From Phytophthora colocasiae (Eukaryota > Oomycota > Peronosporomycetes > Peronosporales > Peronosporaceae): a stretch of DNA of 64,000 nucleotides. This document shows, in pieces, positions 19,477 through 28,431 of the stretch. The first letter of the stretch is position 1. The number at the start of each line of letters is the position of its first letter. The position numbers and the translations under genes were made by a program. The notes beneath the pieces were generated by a model that was given only the letters and a program-made list of their open reading frames with translations, searched no databases and was not told where the DNA came from. The stretch is from contig JAGKQI010000081.1 in NCBI GenBank assembly GCA_018806915.1, positions 744,001 to 808,000 on the forward strand, written 5' to 3'.

Positions 19477-19922
19477 GCGCTACTTTCGACCACTGATGTA
19501 CACCAAAGACCATACCACAGGAGCTTCAACCATCCGGTAGTTGCATTGCTCCACAATGAGCCTCCGAATCCGTCACACCTAACTGCTTTGCAGAGGCGGA
19601 GGCTCTCGGCAGTACGTACCCTCAAAGTTATGCCAGGAGCTCGAATTGAGCCAGAGCGGATACCATCACGTGAAATAGTGTGCAGCATATTTCTCGCTCA
19701 ACGGAGCAGTGTGCTTCTTGTGCGTTTTGCATCAATCGTTCCCAGAGTAAAGTAAGCAAGACTGTAAGGAGACTCGACGAAGAGTGCTGCTAGGGTAGCG
19801 GATAGCTGCACGATGTCTTCCAAGCTTCGACTCTAAGTGACAAATGCGTGGAGATTCTCATTGCGTTTTCTTTTCTACCTGCTTAGAGTTTATACTCCAT
19901 AACAAACTGCAAGCACTATCGC
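19477..19922. other. Spacer between convergent kinase and uL11 genes
   Basis: This should contain the 3' UTRs of both genes. Short open stretches have no family resemblance. I see no repeat or RNA gene. Confidence 0.3.
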
Positions 19923-20357
19923 TTACGGCACGACCTCAAGGCCCATGGACTTGGCCGACCCAATGAGCGTCTTGCAGATAGACTGGAGGTCAATGTAGTC
20001 AACCATCTCGTCCTGTTGCTTGACCTTGGCGATCTCGTAGATCTGACGCAAATGCACGGTGCCCGCCGTCTGCTGACCAGGTGTGGCCGAGCCCGACGTA
20101 ATACCTGCTGCCTTCTTGAGGAACCACGATGCCGGCGGCGTCTTGGTGGCGAACGTGAACGTGCGGTCCGAGAAGGCCGTGAGCACCACGGGAACGGGAA
20201 TGTTCTCCGTCATCTTGGACGTGCGGTCGTTGAAGGCCTTGCAGAACTCCATCATGTTGACACCCAGAGGACCCAGAGCCTGACCAATGGCAGGCGACGG
20301 ACTCGCCTTGCCTGCAAGCACACGAAGTCGGACAACACCCTTGACTGCAGCAGACAT
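19923..20357 (-). CDS. Large-subunit ribosomal protein uL11, bacterial/mitochondrial type
   Basis: The 144-residue product starting at MSAAVKG has the uL11 signature: RLRVLAGKASPSPAIGQALGPLGVNMMEFCKAFND, the KTPPASWFLKKAAG rRNA-contact segment and the C-terminal AKSMGLEV. This is the bacterial-type sequence, so a nucleus-encoded mitochondrial ribosomal protein is the sensible reading. No classical presequence is seen, but several mitoribosomal proteins lack one. An upstream ATG at 20381 would add eight residues. In the ribosome it contacts the GTPase-associated rRNA and the stalk base. Confidence 0.9.
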   Translation of the reverse strand: MSAAVKGVVRLRVLAGKASPSPAIGQALGPLGVNMMEFCKAFNDRTSKMTENIPVPVVLTAFSDRTFTFATKTPPASWFLKKAAGITSGSATPGQQTAGTVHLRQIYEIAKVKQQDEMVDYIDLQSICKTLIGSAKSMGLEVVP

Positions 20358-20381
20358 GTTTGTACTTGGATAAATCGACAA

Positions 20382-20788
20382 GGAAACGACGGTGGAAGGT
20401 GAAACCTATACGGATAAAGAGGAAATTTAAGGGGTTAGTTGATGCACATATTTATAAGCTCAGTACAGCGCTGTGGAGGGAGCTGTAGCAACGACAAGAA
20501 CACATGAAGACGCACCTTGTGCGCACGATTGCAAGACTTTGAGTGGCCGCCGCACAATAACGGGCTTGTATTAAAAGCGAGCATGGAGATATATTATTGG
20601 TCAATATTCAGACAAAGCACTTCAACACCACAGTCACTATGAAGCTAGTTCAATGTGGTGTTTGTTGGCTCAAAGTCGTAGCCGTCCAAGTCCACTGAAT
20701 GTAGTAGTTGATATCCAATCACAACGCTCAATTGAATGCCATGTTGTAAAGAATTAAAACAAAAGATCATGGTATCGAAACCATTGCT
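20382..20788. promoter_or_regulatory. Promoter region of uL11 and 3' region of the second hydrolase
   Basis: Non-coding on both strands. The first 100 bp should hold the uL11 promoter and the last 100 bp the hydrolase 3' UTR. No distinct motif was identified. Confidence 0.3.
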
Positions 20789-22060
20789 CTATTTGCACTG
20801 TAGAACGCTTTCAGCAAACTCACCGATGACTTTGACGGACCATGGGCGAAGTTTGTTCTTGAGTTCCATCTTGCTTGCACCATCCTCGTAATTCCCTTCA
20901 TAAAAGGCAAGGTGGCCACCGCTCTTGGTTGTGCACAAAATGAGGTTCTCGTTGGCTTCTATCATGTCTTTCGTTGGCAGTGACGTGGCTACACTGATGG
21001 GGTCATCTTCCGCGTTCAGACAGAGCAGAGGTACGGTAACCTTGGACAATCGGGTGATGCATGAGCCGTCGTGATAGAACTCGTCCACGCTTTTGTAGTT
21101 GAAGTGTTTGATCGTGAACAGTTCGTCGAACTCTGAAACCTTCTTAACATTTTTTAGTGCATTCAAGTCCAGTCCTGGGTAGTCACGGAACACCTCGTGC
21201 GCGTTGCTGCGATTAAAAAAGAGATCGCTCAGCCCTGCACTCAGTGCTCGACTGTACGTAAGTCGGTTGAACAGTGGACCCTCAATATTCTTCGAGCAGT
21301 TGTGCATGTCGAACGGGTTTCCAACGGAAATTGCAGCCGTCAGTCGAGCCTGATTACCTTCTTCTCCAAGATACTTGACCAGAACATTCGAACCCATCGA
21401 GAAACCCAACCCGATGAACGCCTCCCTGGCAAAATTGTACTTGTCCGCGAGGTATTTTGCGACGAAGCGCAAGTCGTCAGTATACGCGATGCAAAAAAGA
21501 TGTGGTGTCCGCAACGGAGTGTTCTGGCACCCCCGAGAGTTTAGCACCACACACTGCCATCCGAGACTGTTGAGTCTCTCTACAGCAGTGCGAATGTAGT
21601 GCTCGCCACTGCCTCCAGTCAAACCTGGGAGAATTAACACTGTCTTCACATTTGCATCAATTCTTTGCTCCAGTGTAGACTCGGCGTCCGTTGTAGTTGA
21701 TGGCAATAACGCCCAATCCAACGATACCACGCCTCCATCAGGCATGTCCAGAAGCTGGCGCTCGTAGGCGATAGCAGGCGTAGGCTCCACCTCATTGGCC
21801 CACGACAGCTGCAAAGTCTGCAAGTGGCCGTTGAACAAATACCACAATGGATAGAACTTCTTCGTCACGAGGTGCTCACACTTGGCCAGCAAATGCTCAT
21901 TCTTGGGAGTGGGCTTGAATATAAGTTTCGGCTTTTCGGCAGTGAGTTTGAAGTGTGCTTCTACGATGGAGGCTATAATCTTGGGAGCAAATGCCAAAGC
22001 ACAGAGCGCCACCGCTAATGCTGTGGTTGGAGTAGTTGCAAGCTCAGATGGGGTTGACAT
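20789..22060 (-). CDS. Alpha/beta hydrolase, ABHD1/3 family, intronless paralogue
   Basis: This 423-residue protein is clearly homologous over its length to the three-exon hydrolase at 12047-13491, for example FNGHLQT, RQLLDMPDGGVVSLDW, LPGLTGGS, VVLNSRGCQNTPLRT, GLGFSMGSNVLVKYLGEEG, NAEDDPIS and KSGGHLAFYEG. Nucleophile Ser, Asp and His are retained. An N-terminal hydrophobic segment (residues 10-35) again suggests a membrane anchor. It has no introns, so it arose through a processed copy or intron loss, or the other copy gained introns. A Tc1-type transposon begins 19 bp upstream of its ATG, so the native promoter has been displaced by about 1.5 kb. Confidence 0.9.
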   Translation of the reverse strand: MSTPSELATTPTTALAVALCALAFAPKIIASIVEAHFKLTAEKPKLIFKPTPKNEHLLAKCEHLVTKKFYPLWYLFNGHLQTLQLSWANEVEPTPAIAYERQLLDMPDGGVVSLDWALLPSTTTDAESTLEQRIDANVKTVLILPGLTGGSGEHYIRTAVERLNSLGWQCVVLNSRGCQNTPLRTPHLFCIAYTDDLRFVAKYLADKYNFAREAFIGLGFSMGSNVLVKYLGEEGNQARLTAAISVGNPFDMHNCSKNIEGPLFNRLTYSRALSAGLSDLFFNRSNAHEVFRDYPGLDLNALKNVKKVSEFDELFTIKHFNYKSVDEFYHDGSCITRLSKVTVPLLCLNAEDDPISVATSLPTKDMIEANENLILCTTKSGGHLAFYEGNYEDGASKMELKNKLRPWSVKVIGEFAESVLQCK

Positions 22061-22079
22061 TCGAAGTCGCTGCCAATTA

Positions 22080-22285
22080 CAGTGCTGCTATAAAGTATAG
22101 ACGCACTTGACTTTTGCTTTTCAGTGATAGAGCTGGCGGTTCTAGCGGACGTTACTCTACCTGATGGTGTCTTACACGAAGCCAAACACATAACCGAACA
22201 GCATTTTTCATCAGAGCAAGTTTTGCGACCGACAGCGGAAAAGTTGGGATCTGGACCTGTTCTAAACTATAGACGCACTTGGCTT
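22080..22285 (+). repeat. Left terminal inverted repeat with two direct repeats
   Basis: It holds two copies of TATAGACGCACTTG: an outer one in 22095-22113 and an inner one in 22267-22285, about 170 bp apart. This is the IR/DR arrangement of Tc1-group elements, in which each direct repeat is a transposase site. Confidence 0.85.
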
Positions 22286-22399
22286 CAACCTAATTTTCTC
22301 GGCAAGACTTTGCTCTTATTGGCTAAAATTGCGCAAGGGATTTACCTCGCATCAGACGGTAGCTAAACCGAAAGCGCGCTCTCAAAACACGGCGACACG

Positions 22400-23407
22400 A
22401 TGCCTCGCGGCAAGAAACTCACGGAGGAGGAGCGCGGAGCGGCAAAAGCCCTCTACGCAGAAGGAAAAAGCTTCCGGTACATAGCTAGAAAACTCACTCG
22501 CAGCGACCACGCTATTCGCAACGCCCTGAAGCCTCAAACATCAAAACTCCCCCCAAAAAAGCTTGGGAGACCCCCCAAAATCACTAAGCGCCTGACGAGG
22601 CGTGTGTTTCGGCTGGCAACTGTAAGGAAATACACGTCCAAACGGATCTCTGAGGCCCTCGGTCGTATTCTCAAGCCTAGTACGGTCCGAAAACTACTAA
22701 ACTCATCTCGTTTGGCCAAGTGGATCAAGAGAAAACCTTGCCCAGCCATCAAGCCTCATCATAAAGTGGCACGTGCAGCATTCGCGGCAAAATATTTGAG
22801 CAAAACGTCAATGTGGGAGCGTGTCATCTTCAGTGACGAGAAGAAGTTTAATCTAGACGGACCTGATGGGTATCAGTACTACTGGCATGACGTCAGGGCT
22901 GAGACCGAGTTGTACTCAAAGCGTGCAAGCGGCGGAGGAAGCGTAATGGTATGGGCGGGCATGAACGCGCACGGCAAATCTGAGATCGCCTTCCTGGAGG
23001 GAAGACAGGACTCTGTGTGCTACACCCGCACGCTTAACAATTATTTGGCTCCGTTCATCGAGAACCTTCGCCAGGCCCACGGCATCCAGGATCCTATTTT
23101 CCAACAAGACAATGCTTCTATTCACGAGTCGCGTTTCACTAAGGCGCATATTGAAGCTATGGGTATCAAGAAGCTAAAGTGGCCAGCCAAAAGCCCCGAT
23201 CTCAACGTCATTGAGAACGTTTGGGGGCAATTGGCGTGGTCGGTCTACCGCGGAGGACGCCAATTTGATAACAAGGATGAGTTGAAGGCCCAGATCACCC
23301 GAAGCTGGGCGGATATAAGTCAAAGCTATCTACGCAATCTCGTAGACAGTATGCCAACTCGATTGGCACAAGTCGTGCTGAAAAACGGCGGCCCAATCGA
23401 CAAGTGA
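22400..23407 (+). CDS. Tc1-family transposase
   Basis: The 335-residue ORF begins MPRGKKLTEEERGAAKALYA. Its N-terminal 110 residues hold paired helix-turn-helix DNA-binding segments (GKSFRYIARKLTRSDHAIRNAL; RISEALG...STVRKLL) with a basic linker including an AT-hook-like GRPPK. The catalytic domain has D in VIFSDEKKF, D in FQQDNASIH and E in LNVIENVWG, with 34 residues between the last two, hence DD34E. No stop or frameshift is present. It cuts and pastes the element at TA sites in the nucleus. Confidence 0.92.
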   Translation: MPRGKKLTEEERGAAKALYAEGKSFRYIARKLTRSDHAIRNALKPQTSKLPPKKLGRPPKITKRLTRRVFRLATVRKYTSKRISEALGRILKPSTVRKLLNSSRLAKWIKRKPCPAIKPHHKVARAAFAAKYLSKTSMWERVIFSDEKKFNLDGPDGYQYYWHDVRAETELYSKRASGGGSVMVWAGMNAHGKSEIAFLEGRQDSVCYTRTLNNYLAPFIENLRQAHGIQDPIFQQDNASIHESRFTKAHIEAMGIKKLKWPAKSPDLNVIENVWGQLAWSVYRGGRQFDNKDELKAQITRSWADISQSYLRNLVDSMPTRLAQVVLKNGGPIDK

Positions 23408-23415
23408 GCTTGCCA

Positions 23416-23621
23416 GAGCCAAGTGCGTCTATAGTTTAGAACAGGTCCAGATCCCAACTTTCCCGCTGTCGGTCGCAAAACTTGCTCTGATGAAAAATGC
23501 TGTTCGGTTATGTGTTTGGCTTCGTATAAGACACCATCAGGTAGAGTAACGTCCGTTAGAACCACCAGCTCTATCACTGAAAAGCAAAAGTCAAGTGCGT
23601 CTATACTTTATAGCAGCACTG
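23416..23621 (-). repeat. Right terminal inverted repeat with two direct repeats
   Basis: Inverted copy of the left end, with the inner direct repeat at 23417-23434 and the outer at 23588-23606. Differences from the left end are few, including an AGAACC/GGTTCT-region change and a GTATAAG versus GTAAGA-type variation. Confidence 0.85.
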
Positions 23622-23623
23622 TA

Positions 23624-23886
23624 TCACCTGATGACGAAAAAAATGAGATGCATCCAAGTGGTGTGCACAACATAATTGAAAAATATTCCCTGGAATACAT
23701 GTACACGTCTACGTATATTGGTGTGTACGTTGTGTACTAACATTTATCAACGCAAAGCTATAGCCGCCGGAGGCCATTTTGAGCCATGAATAATCTTTTG
23801 AAAGCACCTCATGGGAATCTGTCATTCTGCCATTCTGCTCCTGCTTCACAAGATTCGTTTTCCTCAAGACTCCTGCTCTCTCACTA
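23624..23886. other. Spacer next to the Tc1 element
   Basis: No gene seen. Contains TG/CA-rich TATACGTGT-like sequence around 23700-23740. Confidence 0.25.
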
Positions 23887-24327
23887 ATGCCATCTGCACG
23901 TTCGATCGATGGCAAATTCCTTAATTCTGCTCATTCGAAGTTGATGGAGCGTGTCCTCAACGCTGTAAATACAGCGAAGTGGTTCTCTGTCATAAGTGAC
24001 GGATGGTCGAACGACAGGAACGAACATTTCGTGAATTACGTGGTTATTGTCCCGGGGTTCAAGCCCTTTTTTCTTAAGTCCGTCTCAACAAGTGGTGTTT
24101 CACAAACGTCTAAGAGTATTGCCGAGAGAATATTAGAGAACGTCGAAAAGCTTGGGGCAGAGCGCTGCCTAGCCGTTGTGACGGACAATGCATCAAACAT
24201 GCGCGGCGCGTGGGAGATAATCGAGGCGAAGAATACCATCTTTGCCAACGGATGTAGTGCTCATATACATGCAGGTGGTGATCATGAAGACGACGAGAAC
24301 GACAACACAGTTGAATGTTGGCTGTAA
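23887..24327 (+). pseudogene. hAT transposase fragment (DUF659-like region)
   Basis: The 146-residue open stretch contains FSVISDGWSNDRNEHFVNYV and AVVTDNASNMRGAWEII followed by NGCSAHI, the order seen in the DUF659 part of hAT transposases (S-D-GWS... and TDNASNM). The DNA-binding N-terminus and the dimerisation C-terminus are missing, so this is a truncated relic. It abuts a Crypton fragment on the opposite strand. Confidence 0.7.
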
Positions 24328-24397
24328 AATTTACCCGCTGCAAGCTCTGGAAGCTGACTAAGCAGAGCTGAGCAGGGCGCGGTCTGCATCACGAGAG

Positions 24398-25047
24398 CTA
24401 CTGCGAGCGAGTGGATTGGGCATGTAAGAAGTCCTCCTTATCAGGTACGAGCGTTAGCCCTTGTTCCTCAGCCGTTTTAACCCGTAGAAGCCGCAGGTAG
24501 AAGACACCATCCGCTGATACGGATACATGTTGCTTGCGTAGGTAGCCTAGATCTGACGAGCGCCCGAAGCAGTGCCACATGAGGCAGGCTAGCGCAGCAT
24601 CTTGGTAGTCTGAAGTGACACGCGCATTACTATACACATAACGAATTAGAGAACCTAAGTCCTCTTTCGTACACGGTGGTGCTTTGTAAACAAGCCCTCC
24701 TTTCTCACGTTTTAAGAAATGCTTATCTAGAGTTTTCCCTTGTTTTAACAAGTTCATTTCCGTGGGTAAACGCAGATGCGGGAACTCATCAAATAGCCAC
24801 AGCTTCACATTTCTGTAGTACCGATGTAGCAGTGTTACGAGCTAGCTTACCTTTTTTACCGTTATTTGTGGCGAGATAATAGCTGAAGTCCATTGTTGCA
24901 GCTAAGCGTTTTCCTGGTCAGTAAGCATGCTAGCACGAAACAATTCCATACTGACACCCTCGAGCTCCAGCATTCTATCAAGCGTGCTGATCGCAGTCGT
25001 TCGCGCCTTCTGGGTGTTTGTAGGCACAAACGCTGAGAGGCTCATAC
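24398..25047 (-). pseudogene. Crypton tyrosine recombinase, truncated
   Basis: Reading leftward from an ATG at about 25047, the N-terminus MSLSAFVPTNTQKARTTAIS matches the start of the complete Crypton proteins at 58520 and 61330. A TAG interrupts after about 45 codons. A second open stretch (24808-24398) has the region holding the first catalytic Arg, MWHCFGRSSDLGYLRKQHV, and LLRVKTAEEQGLTL. The part with the HxxR and Tyr motifs is absent, replaced by unrelated sequence near 24390. It is therefore a dead 5' fragment of a third Crypton lineage. Confidence 0.75.
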
Positions 25048-25413
25048 TGACCGGAAGGGACCCTTTCGTTATGCACTTGTGACTGTCCAGAAAAGTGTAT
25101 TCCTACTGTAGGAATATGTCTGAATCACTAAAATATTTGGAAAATACTTTTTGTGCTGGGTTTTATTATCCATATATTCCGACCAATATATGCAGCTGTC
25201 GGAACAGTACCACAGTCTGATTTGATTGGATAAAATATCTTTAAGTCGAATTTTCATTGGCTGTTGTTTGTATAGGACGGCCAGGAAACAATCTTGCTCA
25301 CTTTTCTGTCGGAAAGACGTGTATATTCATCCATGTACAACCGTAAGTGCTGGTGGGTTAATACCGCACTTATACTAACTTGAAGCCCATCATGTTCCTA
25401 TTCGTCAACTAAA
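25048..25413. other. AT-rich spacer, nothing recognised
   Basis: No coding or repeat signal that I can name. It may include the 5' flank of the Crypton fragment. Confidence 0.25.
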
Positions 25414-25611
25414 ATGACCAACTTGGAGCGTCTTCTTTTATCGCTCGCCCTGGGCGCAATATTCGCTCTCTGTAGCTATTACTGCAGCCAATTAGTGCGT
25501 CGTGGACGTCCAAAAAGTCTTGCAGCGTTGCAATTAGCTGCTGCGCCTCGTCTGCGGCTCGGTGCTGCAAAAGTCCAATTACTGGGTCTCTCTGTGCGGA
25601 ACAGTGTTTAA
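25414..25611 (+). CDS. Possible small membrane protein or gene fragment
   Basis: 65 residues with one N-terminal hydrophobic helix (LLLSLALGAIFALCSYYCSQL) followed by an Arg/Ala/Leu-rich tail. No family is recognised. It lies between relics and may be the truncated 5' end of a gene. Confidence 0.25.
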   Translation: MTNLERLLLSLALGAIFALCSYYCSQLVRRGRPKSLAALQLAAAPRLRLGAAKVQLLGLSVRNSV

Positions 25612-25633
25612 CGTAGCTGGAATTTTTGGCATC

Positions 25634-25850
25634 TTAGCAATTGGATCCTATGTCAACGGCAACGTTGATATGGTTGTCCACCCAGTGAAAGCCGAAGAAA
25701 CTGTCTGAGTTGAAGGCGTTGACGGTGAGGCTGTGGATGAAGGAAGTAGCGCCACCGACCACACCATAGTTTCGGGATGAACCGGACCAGCCAGCGGATA
25801 TATCGATCACGACAGCCTTGGCGCGGGGTCGCCTATTTATTCTCAGTACC
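25634..25850 (-). pseudogene. C-terminal gene fragment, family not recognised
   Basis: A 65-codon open stretch ending in TAA contains AVVIDISAGWSGSSRNYGVV, FNSDSFFGFHWVDN and a terminal NVAVDIGSNC. The composition looks like a real folded protein, but I cannot name the family. A TGA lies just upstream and no start is present. Confidence 0.35.
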
Positions 25851-25933
25851 TTTCACTGACTTGTGAGTTATATGTATTTTGCTTGTAGTTAGTTTTGAGT
25901 AAAGTTAGGAATTCTAAGTAAACTAAATGTGTT

Positions 25934-27792
25934 TGACACGTTGCTAATTACGATTTTCCGAGTGGATATGGACGTTACGCTGTAATGTGATTGGATGTAC
26001 ACTGGGTTGTGGGAGAAAGGGAGATGTGGGACGAGGTTATGTCCCGTGCGACAATGATGGATCTGTGGAAGAAACATATATATTAACCTTCACCTGTACT
26101 GCAAAGGAGCCCAAGAGATCAGAAGTGTTCCTCGGGAAAGTGCACAAAACTCCGAGAGACAACAACACTCAGTCTGATCGCCGGACTTTCCCCGACGATG
26201 AGTGCCTAAAGGTTGGCAGAAAGTCTCTCAGAAGAATGTATCTCTGAGAGACCTCATCCCGTTGCCGTCCTGTGTGACGATGATGGTTCAAGGAATACAG
26301 TTTTACCCACAAGATACTAAGTATCGCGCACCGGACGTAGCGCACCCCTCGCATATCCCAACTGGACTTCGTGCGTTGTAGCATACGTGCTCCGCACCCT
26401 AAAACCACTCATGGATTTCTGGTATCACGCATGGAAACTCTGATATCACACCATGAAGTCTGACGTACATGAGTCCGACGTACATGAGTCTGACGAACAT
26501 GATTCTGGTAACACAAGTCTGATGTGTCCGGCTTATACAAGCAATATTCCAGACATCACCAGTTTCCGATGAACAGACTCTGACGTACAAGACTCCGATG
26601 ATCAGACCCAAGTGTCACGACTCTGGTATTACTACTCTGATGTACATGATTCCGGAGTGCATGGTTCCGATGAACATGTCTCCGACGCACATGATTCCAG
26701 ACCCTGACGAACAGGATACCAGACTCTGACACTCTGAAGTCCACCCCATACTGAAACCAAGTGTACCCAACACGACCTCACGCAATCAAGCGAAACGCAA
26801 CCTGCTCATCCCTGTAATGACATCATCAAGTGTCGACTCGACAAGATCTGCAGCATCGACTACCATAGTGAACCCAAGTGAAGATTCCTGAGTTATACTG
26901 AGACCAAGTGTATATGAGAATATAGAAGACAGAAGACAGAGAGATACGAGATAGATAGCCAGAGATCAATTTGCCTTGTTGTAAAGAGTTCAATTTACCT
27001 TGTCACAAACAAGTCTATCTGCCTGCTGCTTCTTGTAAGTATTAGGCCACAACAAAGCTTTGAGTTGTGTGATCTCTCACCTATCAAGCCCCTTTAGGTG
27101 GAGATCAGCGTAACGAAGAGACCTGAGAGGACCCACCTATTCCATTTACTAGTTGGGTCGTTTGTCTTGTCTCTAGCGGTAGCCCATTTCATATTGTACG
27201 TATTGGACAGGTTTTGGGAGCTAGACAGTCGCTCTCAAGACGCTCGGTAGACTGTTATATAACTGATAGTGTATTGGTTTATTTTCCCTCTATATATTAG
27301 AGGGTGGTGCGCGAAGTTACGGGATTACCAGACAGACCAGGTGTCTGGTGAACATTTCCCTAGTTGACCTGGAGAACTAGCCCACTGCTCAAGGGCCAGG
27401 AAAGAATAAGAGCAACTACATATTTGTATATCGGAACTCTATATTGCGGTTATCTCGGAAGTCTAGTGACAGGACTTCCCATTGTATTAATCTCTCTTTT
27501 GCCTTCAGAAATCTCTGGTGTCCACAAGTGTCCACCGGAAAACGTTCGACTCCCAAGCGCTCCTGTGAGGACCAGAAGGACATCCGACGGTCTACACAAG
27601 GAACCCTCACTCTCAGCAACACTCTCACGACCCCGGCGAGGGTCTCATTACCAATACAACGAACCTACGAGGACAGCACAAGGTAACACACGCCCACCTT
27701 GCTGTGCGACTCTGGTATTACATCAGTAGTCGCACTTACAGGTTCACTGTACGCCCCTGCACCGCGGTAAAAGTTGCACCGACTTCGCGACA
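25934..27792 (+). repeat. Solo LTR, related to the LTRs of the 17-kb element
   Basis: It starts TGACACGTTGCTAATTACGA and ends GACTTCGCGACA, flanked by the 4-bp duplication TGTT (25930-25933 and 27793-27796). Both ends and several internal blocks match, in reverse orientation, the LTRs at 28432 and 43908: the GTGATTGG block near 25990, the TTCCCCGACGATGAGTGCCT block near 26190, and the GGTTCACTGTACGCCCCTGC block near 27740. No internal coding region is present, so it is a solo LTR of 1859 bp. Region 26430-26760 is a degenerate quasi-tandem array of CTGAYGTACATGAKTCYG-like units. Confidence 0.8.
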
Positions 27793-28020
27793 TGTTATTT
27801 CGCTTGTTTTTGTGTATGTCTTACTTCTGAGGAAACCCGCTACGACTTAGAGTTGCATTGAATGTAATGAGCTGGTAATGGCAAACAGATGTAATGAATG
27901 AGTTCATTTGAAGCTGTGTTTTTTTATTGTTGCTGGAGCTCATGTACGAGTACTCCTCTTCTTGCATCACTACGAAACAAACCAAGTCTAGTACAAGTTC
28001 CTTGAAGTCTGGCTTATTCT

Positions 28021-28431
28021 ATGGGCTCCTCGGACGACGAGTCTATAAGCGGAAGCAGCAGCTGTGATGAGAGTGCGTTTACCAGAGAACCCCCCTTCCC
28101 AAGCGCCCACGACGTGATTACACAGTCGAAGAGGTGTTTTCAAGTGTTACAGAGGCACTTGCTGGTATGGGGGAGGTGGCTCAGGCAACATGTACTCCGT
28201 ATTGTAAAACTACAGGAAAAGGGGCAACGGTCAGCAGGTATTTGGGTGCAAAACCCACCGCGATTGCAGACAACGCTTTCGTGTCGGATTTTTCGACGAT
28301 GGAGAAAGCAAGACTGCTACGTTGGAGGAGTCTGGGGAGCACAAAACGAAGGTATTGCCAACTTCTAAAACCGGAATCAATCCTCTTCTCAAGGGTGAGC
28401 CGACGGTCTTCTTCGTGGTGGTGCAGGTGGT
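28021..28431 (+). pseudogene. Older ORF interrupted by the 17-kb LTR element
   Basis: Overlapping open stretches in three phases (28021-28368, 28134-28448 and an internal one from about 28280) begin MGSSDDESISGSSSCDES. One phase, with FRVGFFDDGESKTATLEESG, runs into the insertion point. Across the element, from 45599, the same phase stays open for about 15 codons to a TGA. At least two frameshifts exist, so it was already decayed or has unseen introns. The family is not recognised. Confidence 0.35.

Larger units (their letters stand above)
22080..23621 (+). mobile_element. Tc1-type DNA transposon, apparently complete, IR/DR ends
   Basis: The 1542-bp element is bounded by TA (22078-22079 and 23622-23623). 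It has roughly 206-bp inverted repeats beginning CAGTGCTGCTATAAAG. One intact transposase gene occupies the interior. The ends are nearly identical, the reading frame is unbroken and the TA duplication is perfect, so the insertion looks recent and possibly autonomous. Confidence 0.9.
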
